In this document: in pieces, positions 47,842-56,230 of the stretch
How the letters are laid out: each line of letters starts with the position of its first letter
Position numbering within the stretch: the stretch's first letter is position 1
NCBI RefSeq assembly: GCF_003130205.1
Contig: NZ_NRDF01000009.1
Span: 1-64,000, forward strand
DNA from: Aggregatibacter actinomycetemcomitans
Lineage (GTDB): Bacteria > Pseudomonadota > Gammaproteobacteria > Enterobacterales > Pasteurellaceae
Direction of reading: 5' to 3'
Length of the DNA stretch: 64,000 nucleotides
Made by a program: the position numbers and the translations under genes
Notes under the pieces: generated by a model
Seen by the model: only the letters and a program-made list of their open reading frames with translations
Told to the model about the DNA's origin: nothing
The model's database searches: none

Positions 47842-47951
47842 TGATGTGAAAATTCTCACACTGAATGAAGTAAATGGGTGAGTCATTTTACGAAATGCAA
47901 CAGGCAAACGCAATTTACGCATGTCCAAGATACGTGATCTCCGTCACAGTT
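47842..47951. promoter_or_regulatory. Two CRP sites flanking a CytR-like octamer upstream of nupC
   Basis: TGTGA-AAATTC-TCACA at 47845-47860 is a perfect CRP consensus. CGTGA-TCTCCG-TCACA at 47933-47948 matches in 9 of 10 positions. Between them AATGCAAC (47894-47901) is the exact complement of the CytR octamer GTTGCATT. The centres of the CRP sites are 88 bp apart. CRP-CytR control of nucleoside uptake genes is well known in enterics. Confidence 0.65.
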
Positions 47952-48007
47952 TTTGCTTCAAGTTTTGTCATCGGAACGAAAAGTGCGGTCATTTCCCACG
48001 TTAAATT

Positions 48008-49183
48008 TTACTGACCAAATACCCGATTGAGTACTAAGGCAATGCCGTCTTCGTTATTGTTGGCGGTGACTTCTTTTGCCGCCTGTTTGACGGCGTCGGG
48101 GGCATTCCCCATGGCGACGCTTAAACCGGCGTATTGCAACATATCCAAATCGTTGAAATTATCGCCGAAAGCAATGACCTGCTCCGCCGTGGTGCCGAGG
48201 TGCTGTTCCATAAATTGAATGGCTTTGGCTTTGGTGGCGGCTGAGTTCATGATTTCCAAATATTCGTTTTTGGAACGGTGAATGCTTAAATGCGGCAATG
48301 CCTGTTTCAACACGGGTTCCACCGCTTGGATTTCATCCGTATCGCCCATGATTAAGAGTTTATGCACTTCCGTAAGGTTGTCCGGCATCGGTGCGGCGTT
48401 TAAGCCGGTGATGGTGCTTTCCTGTTTAATCCAATCATTGTTGACATCGTTACAGAACCAATCCAACCCGGCGTAGTAACTGATGGAAAGGTGGGCGAAA
48501 TCCGCCATCAGTTCGTTCAGTTTTTGTAGATCCTGAGGTTCGAGAATCACGCTGTAAAGTGCGGTCAGATTTTTATCTAAAATTAACGCGCCGCTATAAC
48601 AAATCATGCCGTGCTGTGCACCAAGCTGTTCCGTATAAGGGGTAATGGCGTAAGGCGGACGGGCGGAGACGGGAATAAACGGAATCCCCAGTTTGAGCAC
48701 GTTTTTGATGGCGTCTTCCGTCTTCGGGGTGATTTTATGTTCGTTGTTGAGCAGCGTGCCGTCGATGTCGCTGAAGACGGCGTTGTATGGCGGGGGGATT
48801 TGTTCGTTGTTTTCCGCCAGCGTGGCGTCGGCGAACCTGAGCAGGCGGTGGAGTTCCTTTTTGCCTTTTTCCGATAACACTTTGTTATCATTTAAAATTT
48901 GTGTGGCGCGGGCATGAATGAAACGCACATAATCCAAATTCTGCGTTTGCGGAAATTGCTTTTCGGCAAATTGCATCTCGGCGAAATCTTTATTGGCTTG
49001 CCCGATGAGCATTTTCTGTCCGATGAGCACGATAAGCGCGACGGCAAGGGCAATCACCGCACCGTAGCCGTTGGTGGGGTAGTACAACACGCCCGCCAGA
49101 ATAAAAAGTGCGGTCACTAAATTCGATGAATTTTTGATGTAGCCCTCGGCGGGCGGCGCTTTGATGAGGTCTTTGAGTTTCAT
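48008..49183 (-). CDS. Membrane-anchored Cof-type HAD phosphatase
   Basis: The 391-residue protein combines an N-terminal part having two membrane segments (about 22-39 and 41-60) and a helical linker with a Cof/YidA-type HAD phosphatase from about residue 130. HAD motif I is FSDIDGTLLNN (Asp139, Asp141), motif II is PVSARPPYA, and motif IV is IAFGDNFNDLDML. Normal Cof enzymes are about 270 residues and soluble. The substrate is unknown. The frame is continuous with no sign of sequencing error at the join. The likely start is the ATG at 49183. Confidence 0.85.
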   Translation of the reverse strand: MKLKDLIKAPPAEGYIKNSSNLVTALFILAGVLYYPTNGYGAVIALAVALIVLIGQKMLIGQANKDFAEMQFAEKQFPQTQNLDYVRFIHARATQILNDNKVLSEKGKKELHRLLRFADATLAENNEQIPPPYNAVFSDIDGTLLNNEHKITPKTEDAIKNVLKLGIPFIPVSARPPYAITPYTEQLGAQHGMICYSGALILDKNLTALYSVILEPQDLQKLNELMADFAHLSISYYAGLDWFCNDVNNDWIKQESTITGLNAAPMPDNLTEVHKLLIMGDTDEIQAVEPVLKQALPHLSIHRSKNEYLEIMNSAATKAKAIQFMEQHLGTTAEQVIAFGDNFNDLDMLQYAGLSVAMGNAPDAVKQAAKEVTANNNEDGIALVLNRVFGQ

Positions 49184-49274
49184 GCGGAATCCGTTTATTG
49201 GTGGCGTTGTTTATGGATAGTGTGCGTCCCGACGCATACTTTTTATTCTAAAATGCAGAAGGCACGCGTCAGGA

Positions 49275-49598
49275 GACCACAACTGTTCGAAACATTGTAA
49301 CTATTTTATATAAAAAGAAAAAAACTTGGTTCCCCTCGTTCACGGGGGGAGCCGGGCGAAGCCCTGAGGGGGGCAAAATCTCAATTTTTAAGCATGATCT
49401 TGTGAAAACATCAAGATAAACCCCCCCTTCCGCCCTTCGGGCACGTTATTCGCAAGCTCGGAAACTCACTTGCTCACCCCTTTGGGGTCGTTGGCAAAGC
49501 CAACGCTCAAAACGCATTGCGTTTTGTCCCCCGTAAACGGAGGAAGGCAAGGTATTTAAAAATATCAATGAATTACGATGTTTCGAACAGCTGTGGTC
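49275..49598. repeat. MITE-like repeat with 26-bp terminal inverted repeats
   Basis: The ends match as inverted repeats in 24 of 26 bases, starting GACCACAxCTGTTCGAAACA. Just outside, GCGTC (49266-49270) and GACGC (49603-49607) are also inverted. The inside has no gene but a string of short hairpins, among them GGGC-GAA-GCCC, GCCC-TTC-GGGC, ACCCC-TTT-GGGGT, GTTGGC-AAA-GCCAAC and AAAACGCA-TTGCGTTTT. No target duplication is obvious. Confidence 0.65.
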
Positions 49599-49663
49599 GG
49601 GAGACGCTCGCTATCTGTTAAGTGTTATCCATTAGGAATTATCTACCAAACTGCCGCTATTGA

Positions 49664-49960
49664 TTAAAACACTTTCTTAAACGGTTTAACAATCACTTCG
49701 CCATATACGCCGGCTTCTACATAAGGATCCTGTGCTGCCCAGTCTTTTGCGGCTTGCAGGCCGTCAAATCGGGCGATGACGGTAGAGCCTGAAAAACCCG
49801 CGTCGCCCGGGTTTTCATCATCAATTGCCGGATTCGGACCGGCGGTGAGTAAACGATTTTCCGCCTGTAATTGGGTTAAGCGCGCGAGATGTTGCTCACG
49901 CACGCTCAAACGCTGTGCTAGGGTATTCGGTTTGTCTTGCGCAAAAATAACGTAGTACAT
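49664..49960 (-). CDS. yciI: YciI-family protein
   Basis: The 98-residue protein has the ferredoxin-like YciI fold pattern: [28 protein letters not shown], then [32 protein letters not shown], including the conserved His and Asp-Pro-Tyr. The family function is unclear, though a dehydrochlorination-like activity has been suggested for some members. It is the last gene of yciCBAI, 2 bp after yciA. Confidence 0.92.
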   Translation of the reverse strand: MYYVIFAQDKPNTLAQRLSVREQHLARLTQLQAENRLLTAGPNPAIDDENPGDAGFSGSTVIARFDGLQAAKDWAAQDPYVEAGVYGEVIVKPFKKVF

Positions 49961-49962
49961 GA

Positions 49963-50433
49963 TTATTTCTCCGTTTGATTGGCTTGAATTTGTGCTAAGG
50001 CGTTATCCAATTCGTGATTGTTTTCACGGGGAATCGCTCTGGATTTGCCTTCGTTATTCACGGCGACGAAGGTAAATACCGCTTCGGTAACGCAATAACG
50101 TTCGCCGATGGGTTCGCTTGCCACTTTTTTCACCCACACTTCCACTTTGATTTTGAGCGAACTGCGACCCACATATAAACAACGTCCATAACAGCACACC
50201 ACATCTCCGACCGTCACCGGACGGATGAAGTTCATACTTTCTACCGCTACGGTTACCACACGCCCGTGGGCAATTTCTTTGGCGAGAATGGCGCCGCCCA
50301 TATCCATTTGCGACATAATCCAGCCGCCGAAAATATCGCCGTTGGCGTTGGTGTCGGAAGGCATTGCCAAGGTTCTTAACAATAACGTACCGTGCGGTTG
50401 GGCGTTTCTTGGATCAACCGGTTGATGTGCCAT
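49963..50433 (-). CDS. yciA: Acyl-CoA thioesterase YciA
   Basis: The 156-residue hotdog-fold enzyme hydrolyses acyl-CoA esters. It has [27 protein letters not shown] with the catalytic Asp region, and [20 protein letters not shown]. influenzae YciA is a well-studied homologue. It begins 3 bp after yciB. Confidence 0.95.
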   Translation of the reverse strand: MAHQPVDPRNAQPHGTLLLRTLAMPSDTNANGDIFGGWIMSQMDMGGAILAKEIAHGRVVTVAVESMNFIRPVTVGDVVCCYGRCLYVGRSSLKIKVEVWVKKVASEPIGERYCVTEAVFTFVAVNNEGKSRAIPRENNHELDNALAQIQANQTEK

Positions 50434-50436
50434 AAT

Positions 50437-50988
50437 TTATTCCTTTGTTTGTTCCTGTTCGTTTTTAGGTAAATAACGGTAAATATAAAGACCGGTAATG
50501 AAAGTGGCAACAAACGTCATGCCGATAATACCGAAGGATTTAAAATCCACCCAAATATCGTCGGAGAGATACTGGCTGATATAAATGTTCACCAGCATAC
50601 ACAAAATGAAGAACCCGCTCCAGCCGAGATTTACATTTTTCCACACGGCTTCCGGTAATTCGATTTCTTTACCGAGCAATTGTTTGATGAGCAGTTTTTT
50701 GAAACCAAACTGAGCGATTAATAATACCAAAGCAAAAAGGGCGTAGATAATCGTGACTTTCCATTTTAAAAATTCAAGATCGTTGAAATAAGCGGTCAGC
50801 GTACCAAAGAAAACCACCGCGCCGGCAACGAATTTTTGCTGAGTTTCAATTTTGCCGTATTTCACTTTTAAAATGATAAATTGCACAATGGTGGCAATCA
50901 CCAAGGTGACTGCCGCTTCGCGAATACCCATTAATTTGTACACGGCGAAGAATAAAATAAGCGGAATAAATTCAAGGAGTTGTTTCAT
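50437..50988 (-). CDS. yciB: Inner-membrane septation protein YciB (IspZ)
   Basis: The 183-residue protein has five predicted membrane segments and family motifs [43 protein letters not shown] and [21 protein letters not shown]. It is linked to cell envelope and division functions. It begins 5 bp after yciC. Confidence 0.94.
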   Translation of the reverse strand: MKQLLEFIPLILFFAVYKLMGIREAAVTLVIATIVQFIILKVKYGKIETQQKFVAGAVVFFGTLTAYFNDLEFLKWKVTIIYALFALVLLIAQFGFKKLLIKQLLGKEIELPEAVWKNVNLGWSGFFILCMLVNIYISQYLSDDIWVDFKSFGIIGMTFVATFITGLYIYRYLPKNEQEQTKE

Positions 50989-50993
50989 TTGTA

Positions 50994-51752
50994 TTATACC
51001 TTTTGAATAAAGCGTGTGTAAAAACGGTAGGTGACAATTAATGCAAAGATATTCAAGAATGCCACCATGATACCCGTAATCAACGCCATGATTGAATTAG
51101 TTGAAAAACTGACAAGAAAATTTTCTGTCATTGGTATGAGAACATAGATGAGTAAGCAGAAAATAACTAACATAGAAACGCGCCCGATAGCAGCGCGCCA
51201 TATCGTTTTTCCGGCAGTGCTCATGGTGTCATCTGTCAGCAAGTAATGCACCGGTGCTAAACAGAGGCGAATGTATAATCCAATACCGATAATGATAGCA
51301 AGTAGTGAGACGATTGATGGCTGTATTTTCTGTTGAATTGCAATTATCGCTTCGGTTAGTCCGATGAAGATTGGAATAAATATCACAAAGCTAATCAAAA
51401 TTACTCCCCAAATACGTTTTAAGGTTATGGAGAAGCTGTGTTGCAATGTATTAAAGTGACGCAGACTGATTTGGTGAATACTCACCAAGCACCATGCACT
51501 GATAAAAATATAGATAATTTGTTTCAGAAAAAAGAAGATTACTAAATCTATAGCTTGTCCTTCTGACATCGCAGGAGAGATTTGTTTTTCGGTTAAGGAA
51601 ATAATGATTTCATTTGGCAGCATTGACGATTGCAACAATGCTATGGTGATGATGGCAAAGAAATAGAGTGTCGACAATATAATGACGTTTTGTTTTTCAT
51701 TTTGTATGAAATGGAAGCTATCTTTCATGATTTGGGTAAAGTTAATTGACAT
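50994..51752 (-). CDS. yciC: YciC-family (UPF0259) inner-membrane protein
   Basis: The 252-residue protein has about six membrane segments and the UPF0259 layout (N-terminal [20 protein letters not shown], central [21 protein letters not shown], later [13 protein letters not shown]). It is the first gene of yciCBAI. Function unknown. The region is AT-rich. Confidence 0.88.
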   Translation of the reverse strand: MSINFTQIMKDSFHFIQNEKQNVIILSTLYFFAIITIALLQSSMLPNEIIISLTEKQISPAMSEGQAIDLVIFFFLKQIIYIFISAWCLVSIHQISLRHFNTLQHSFSITLKRIWGVILISFVIFIPIFIGLTEAIIAIQQKIQPSIVSLLAIIIGIGLYIRLCLAPVHYLLTDDTMSTAGKTIWRAAIGRVSMLVIFCLLIYVLIPMTENFLVSFSTNSIMALITGIMVAFLNIFALIVTYRFYTRFIQKV

Positions 51753-51785
51753 TTCATCTACTCAATTTGATGTGAAATAAAGTGT

Positions 51786-51995
51786 TTAATTATACTGTCC
51801 TTTTGAGATAAAAGCATAAAAAACTCCATTTTGATTTAAAACAATGCTTTCCTTACGAGGTATGAGGTAAAAATGATGTAGATTCTCCAAATTATTTTCT
51901 CTAATTTCCAAAAATTTGATTTCACATATCGGATTACTCATAAAGTGGTATATTTCACCGCGCTTAATAAACACATTTTTATTAGGGATAAACAT
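51786..51995 (-). CDS. Possible small ORF between yciC and ompW
   Basis: A 69-codon frame from the ATG at 51995 (MFIPNKNVFIKRGEIYHFM) runs to 51786, 33 bp before yciC. The sequence looks protein-like but has no ribosome-binding site, and it lies in DNA that must also hold the ompW and yciC promoters. I do not recognise it and consider it doubtful. Confidence 0.2.
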   Translation of the reverse strand: MFIPNKNVFIKRGEIYHFMSNPICEIKFLEIRENNLENLHHFYLIPRKESIVLNQNGVFYAFISKGQYN

Positions 51996-52019
51996 TACAA
52001 TAATTTTTAGGAGTTCATT

Positions 52020-52667
52020 ATGCAAAAGCACAAAATTATTTTAGGTTTGGCGTCTGTTTTAGCAATGGGAGCGGTAAATGCCCATGAAGCAGGCAGCTTT
52101 ATTGTTCGTGGTGGTGGTATTTTTGTTTCTGCCAACTCCGATTCAGTCACTAAAACCCCGATTAATGTGAATTTAGATGTTGGAGATAACGCACAGTTAG
52201 GTTTAACCGGCACTTATATGTTCACTGACAACTTTGGTATTGAGTTATTGGGTGCAACGCCTTTTTCCCATAAAATTAGTGCAACTGTACCGGCGCTTAA
52301 ATTAGGTTTAGGTGATGTGGTTAAACTTAAACAATTGCCGCCTAGCCTGTATGCTCAATATTATTTCTTAGATCAAGATTCCGGTTCCCGTCCTTATGTC
52401 GGGGCAGGTATTAACTATACCCGCTTCTTTAGTGCAAAACCGATGGTAAGTGCTATTACTGATCTTGATGTGAAAAAACACTCTTTCAGCCCTATATTAA
52501 ATGCTGGTATTGATATTAAATTAACCGATAACGTGTATCTAAATACCGCGATGTGGTACACCAAAATTAAAACAACCGCTAAATTTAAAGCGCTAGGGGC
52601 GTCTCATGAAGTAAAAGTTAAATTGGATCCTCTTGTATTCTTCACCGGTTTAGCATACCGCTTCTGA
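52020..52667 (+). CDS. ompW: OmpW-family outer-membrane protein
   Basis: The 215-residue protein has a signal peptide ending AVNA-HE, then GSFIVRGGGIFVSANSDS, VGDNAQLGLTGTYMFTDNFGIELL, RPYVGAGINYTRFF, and a C-terminal VFFTGLAYRF ending in Phe. These are the marks of the eight-strand OmpW barrel, a channel for small hydrophobic compounds. An AGGAG ribosome-binding site precedes the ATG. A TACAAT box at 51996-52001 may be its -10. Confidence 0.92.
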   Translation: MQKHKIILGLASVLAMGAVNAHEAGSFIVRGGGIFVSANSDSVTKTPINVNLDVGDNAQLGLTGTYMFTDNFGIELLGATPFSHKISATVPALKLGLGDVVKLKQLPPSLYAQYYFLDQDSGSRPYVGAGINYTRFFSAKPMVSAITDLDVKKHSFSPILNAGIDIKLTDNVYLNTAMWYTKIKTTAKFKALGASHEVKVKLDPLVFFTGLAYRF

Positions 52668-52691
52668 TTTTCCTTCTTTTGTTTCTCATTG

Positions 52692-52721
52692 AAAAATTGG
52701 GCTTTCGTTGCCCAATTTTTT
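52692..52721 (+). terminator. Terminator after ompW
   Basis: AATTGGGC (52695-52702) pairs with GCCCAATT (52710-52717) around a 7-base loop, flanked by A and T runs; it can serve ompW and the converging recN. Confidence 0.85.
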
Positions 52722-52729
52722 GTTTTCTT

Positions 52730-54409
52730 TTATTGTGTCGAAGTATCTAACATTTCCTGTGCGTTGGCTAAAACAGCATCGGTGATTTTGCTTCCGCCCA
52801 ATAATTTCGCCAACGCTTTCACCCGTTGTTGGGCGGAAAGTGCGGTCATTTTTGTTTCCGTTTTTTGATCGACGGTGGATTTTTCCACAGAAAAATGATG
52901 TGTGCCATGGCAGGCGACTTGCGGCAAATGGGTAACGCAAATGACCTGGCATTTCTCACTGAGTTTTCGTAATAATTTTCCGACCACGTTGGCGGTGGCT
53001 CCGCTGATACCCACATCAATTTCGTCGAAAATTAAGGTCGGAATCGCCGTTTGGTTGGAGGCTTGCACCTGAATCGCTAGCGCAATGCGGGAAAGCTCAC
53101 CGCCGGAAGCGATTTTGGCGAGTGGTTGGGCGGTTTGCCCCAGGTTACTTTGCAACGTGAATGTGGCGAAATCCGCGCCGTTTGCCCCGATTTTGTCGTA
53201 GTCCGTGCTCAACGTAATGAAAAATTCCGCGTGTTCCATGGCGAGCTGTTTAATGGATTTGGTCACTTGTTGCGCCAGTTTTTGCGCGCCGTTTTGGCGA
53301 CTTTGATGGAGTGCGGTGGCGCTGGCAAGCATTTTTTCATGCGCCGTTTCCGCTTGCTTAATGAGTTCGTCTTCGCTGTCGGAAAACGCTTCCAACGCAT
53401 TTAATTCCGCTTTTAATTGGTGGTGCAATTCTACCAATTCCTGTGGTTTTACATTATGTTTGCGTGCCAGTTGAACCGCTTGTCCCATACGTTGTTCAAT
53501 ATCCGCCAAGAGAGCAGGATCCTGTTCAATATTGCTGCTTAACGATTGTATTTCCGCTGCGGCTTCCTGCACCTGAATCATCGCCTCGTTAAGTAAATTT
53601 TGTACTTCCGCATAACGATTATCCAGTTCGCAAAGCTCGTCTAAATGTTTTGTGGCACGATAGAGCAGGGAATCTACGCTCACCGTTTCATTTTCGCTTA
53701 ACAGTTGTAATACGGATTGCGAAAGTTGGGTCAATTCTTCGCTATTGGACAAACGGTTATGATCCGCCTCCAATTCCGCATATTCATTGGCTTTCAAATT
53801 GAATTCATCCAGTTCGCTGACTTGATATTGCAAAAGTTGCTTTCGGGCTTCATTTTCCGCACATTTTTGTTGAAAAGTTTTTACTTGCTGTTGCAAATCG
53901 CGCCAGGTTTGGTAATCCGTTTGCATCTGTTGTAAAAGGACGGGGTGATGACAAAAATTATCCACCAGCTGTAGCTGATATTCATTTTTTAATAACAATT
54001 GTGAGGCGTGTTGCCCGCTGATTTGAATGAGGTGTTGTCCGATTTCTTTGAGCTGTGCGGCAGCGACGGGAATGCCGTTAATAAAACTTTTGGAACGTCC
54101 GTCATGATTAATCATGCGACGCAAAATACATTCTTCGGGATTATCTTGATCCTGCAAGTCGTGATCCAGCAGAAATTGGTAGGCGGGATTGTTTCGGCTT
54201 ATTTGAAAGGTGGCGCAAATGTCGGCGCGTTCCTGACCTTCGCGCAGCATGGCAGCTTCCGTGCGTTGCCCCAAACAAACGCCCAAGGCATCGATGGCAA
54301 TGGATTTTCCTGCACCGGTTTCGCCCGTAATCACGGACATGCCTTGCATTAATTCAATGTTTAAATGGCGTACGATAGCAAAATTATTGATAGTGAGTTG
54401 GGTTAACAT
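52730..54409 (-). CDS. recN: DNA repair protein RecN
   Basis: The 559-residue SMC-like ATPase acts in double-strand-break repair. It has the Walker A loop GETGAGKS in the N-terminal half-head, a long coiled-coil middle (about 160-360, with a central Ala/Glu-rich segment), and C-terminal ABC signature LSRIALAIQV after ASGGE, with Walker B PTLIFDEIDVGISG. The frame opens with a TTG at 54415; GAGGA, then six bases, points to the ATG at 54409. It lies 73 bp downstream of nadK. Confidence 0.96.
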   Translation of the reverse strand: MLTQLTINNFAIVRHLNIELMQGMSVITGETGAGKSIAIDALGVCLGQRTEAAMLREGQERADICATFQISRNNPAYQFLLDHDLQDQDNPEECILRRMINHDGRSKSFINGIPVAAAQLKEIGQHLIQISGQHASQLLLKNEYQLQLVDNFCHHPVLLQQMQTDYQTWRDLQQQVKTFQQKCAENEARKQLLQYQVSELDEFNLKANEYAELEADHNRLSNSEELTQLSQSVLQLLSENETVSVDSLLYRATKHLDELCELDNRYAEVQNLLNEAMIQVQEAAAEIQSLSSNIEQDPALLADIEQRMGQAVQLARKHNVKPQELVELHHQLKAELNALEAFSDSEDELIKQAETAHEKMLASATALHQSRQNGAQKLAQQVTKSIKQLAMEHAEFFITLSTDYDKIGANGADFATFTLQSNLGQTAQPLAKIASGGELSRIALAIQVQASNQTAIPTLIFDEIDVGISGATANVVGKLLRKLSEKCQVICVTHLPQVACHGTHHFSVEKSTVDQKTETKMTALSAQQRVKALAKLLGGSKITDAVLANAQEMLDTSTQ

Positions 54410-54482
54410 AAACAATCCTCTTTACTGTATGTTTGTCAGTATAATACTGTTCTAATATACAGTAAAGCGGATTTTTATTGTG

Positions 54483-55400
54483 CTAGGATTTATTGCGTAA
54501 CCAACCTAATTTGGAACTTAATACTTTGTAATAATTGTAGTTTTTTAGATGCAGTAAGCGCAGTTTATGTTCGCTTTTTTGAATATGCACCACATCATAA
54601 GGGGAGAACGGCATGGCGATTTGGCTGTCGCAGCCCACTTCCAGTTGTGACGTATTGTATTCGGCGAAACGCATGGAAATTTTGCTGTTGCCGTCAATGA
54701 CCAAAGGGCGTGAAGTCAGGGTGTGCGGAAACATCGGCACCAACGCAATGGCATCCAGTTTCGGCGTTAAAATCGGACCGCCGGCGGACAGCGAATAAGC
54801 GGTGGAACCGGTGGGGGTGGAAATGATTAAACCGTCGGAACGTTGGGAAAAGGCGAATTGATCGTTAATGTGTACATGAAAATCAATCATGTGGGCGATT
54901 TTTGCCGGGTGAATGACCGCTTCATTAACGGCGATGCCGCTTGCGACAATTTCATTATCCCGCTCAATGGAGGCTTGCAATAAAAAGCGTTCTTCCACAA
55001 AAAACTCGCCGTGTTCCAAACAGGCTTGCAACTGTGCGTAGGCGTTTTTCGGGTCAATGTCCGTTAGAAAACCTAAGTTTCCGCGATTAATGCCGATAAG
55101 CGGAATGTCGTATTTGGCAAGGATTCGCGCACGCCCCAGCATATTGCCGTCACCGCCGATAACAATGGCAAGCTGCGCTTCGCTGCCGATTTCATCGACG
55201 GACGCCAAGTGTTCTGGCGGAAGTTCGATTTTTTCCCCGATTTCCCGCTCAACCAGAACGTGATAACCGTGCTCCAACAGCCAAAAAAACAAGTTTTTAT
55301 GCATTTGCAGGTTTAGGTCATTTCTCGGTTTCCCCACCAAACCAATGGTCTGAAATGACGTGTGTAAAGTTTGCGGTTTCACCGCATTTAAGGTATCCAT
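54483..55400 (-). CDS. nadK: NAD kinase
   Basis: The 305-residue enzyme phosphorylates NAD to NADP. It has the diacylglycerol-kinase-like [11 protein letters not shown] motif, [13 protein letters not shown], the NE motif in AVNEAVIHP, and [16 protein letters not shown]. It is divergent from grpE and upstream of recN, an order like that of H. influenzae. Confidence 0.97.
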   Translation of the reverse strand: MDTLNAVKPQTLHTSFQTIGLVGKPRNDLNLQMHKNLFFWLLEHGYHVLVEREIGEKIELPPEHLASVDEIGSEAQLAIVIGGDGNMLGRARILAKYDIPLIGINRGNLGFLTDIDPKNAYAQLQACLEHGEFFVEERFLLQASIERDNEIVASGIAVNEAVIHPAKIAHMIDFHVHINDQFAFSQRSDGLIISTPTGSTAYSLSAGGPILTPKLDAIALVPMFPHTLTSRPLVIDGNSKISMRFAEYNTSQLEVGCDSQIAMPFSPYDVVHIQKSEHKLRLLHLKNYNYYKVLSSKLGWLRNKS

Positions 55401-55504
55401 ATTTATCTTGTGATTAACTTGAATTCGGAAAATTGGGCATTATATTACAACAGAACGCCTTTTGCTTGCCAGTCGGCGCACATGGTAAGTTTAAGATTTT
55501 TTGC

Positions 55505-55510
55505 TATAAT
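55505..55510 (+). promoter_or_regulatory. Candidate -10 box of grpE
   Basis: A perfect TATAAT lies 31 bp before the grpE ATG; no good -35 and no clear sigma-32 promoter was recognised. AAGGAGA at 55527-55533 is the ribosome-binding site. Confidence 0.45.
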
Positions 55511-55540
55511 CGCCCAAATTTGACTCAAGGAGAAATAAGA

Positions 55541-56119
55541 ATGACAAACCACCAAAGCGCAGATAATCAGCACGAATTGGAACAAGAGATGCAACAGGAA
55601 GACGTTGTTGATGAGGTAAAAGAACAGGGTGAAGACCCGCTGGAAGAAGCCATTGCGCGCGTTCAGGAGTTAGAAGCGCAACTTGCCGAAACGTCAAAAA
55701 AAGAACAGGATTTATTGCTACGCACCCGTGCCGAAATTGATAATATCCGTCGTCGTACCGAACAAGACATTGAAAAAGCGCATAAATTTGCTTTGGAAAA
55801 ATTTGCCAAAGACATTTTAAATACCATTGATAACTTAGAACGCGCACTCGCCACCTCGGCAAATACCGAAGATGAAAGCGTAAAAGCGCTGTTTGATGGC
55901 GTTAAACTGACTTTAAAAGAATTATTGGCAACGGTTGCCCGTTTCGGTATTGAACCTGTCGGCGCCGTCGGTGAAGCCTTCAACCCGGAATTACACCAAG
56001 CCATTTCCATGCAACCGGCGGAAGGCTTTGAAAGCAACCAAATCACCGCCGTATTACAAAAAGGTTATCTATTAAACGGACGAGTCATCCGCCCGGCAAT
56101 GGTGATGGTAGCGGCGTAA
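55541..56119 (+). CDS. grpE: GrpE, nucleotide exchange factor of DnaK
   Basis: The 192-residue co-chaperone has an acidic N-terminus, a long coiled-coil helix ([20 protein letters not shown]), the conserved ENxRRRTEQD-type segment ([20 protein letters not shown]) and C-terminal beta domain ([40 protein letters not shown]). The open frame extends upstream to 55433, but the ribosome-binding site and homology select the ATG at 55541. An inverted uptake-signal pair follows it. Confidence 0.97.
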   Translation: MTNHQSADNQHELEQEMQQEDVVDEVKEQGEDPLEEAIARVQELEAQLAETSKKEQDLLLRTRAEIDNIRRRTEQDIEKAHKFALEKFAKDILNTIDNLERALATSANTEDESVKALFDGVKLTLKELLATVARFGIEPVGAVGEAFNPELHQAISMQPAEGFESNQITAVLQKGYLLNGRVIRPAMVMVAA

Positions 56120-56137
56120 ACTAATGCCAAATCAAAT

Positions 56138-56185
56138 AAAAGTGCGGTCGTTTTGAAAAACGTTTTTTAAAACGACCGCACTTTT
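56138..56185. terminator. Inverted uptake-signal pair after grpE
   Basis: A 17-bp perfect stem (AAAAGTGCGGTCGTTTT and its complement at 56169-56185) ends grpE. Confidence 0.75.
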
Positions 56186-56196
56186 GAGGCAAAAGA

Positions 56197-56224
56197 AAAG
56201 GGGAAGCGAGGGCTTCTCCTTTTT
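56197..56224. terminator. Second hairpin terminator between grpE and the hgp gene
   Basis: GGGGAAGC (56200-56207) pairs with GCTTCTCC (56212-56219), flanked by A and T runs, and can act in both directions. Confidence 0.75.
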
Positions 56225-56230
56225 GTTTGG

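Noticed and set aside
49320-49560. Riboswitch or small RNA in the hairpin-rich stretch
   Set aside because: No known riboswitch core was recognised, and the flanking inverted repeats make a mobile repeat the simpler reading.
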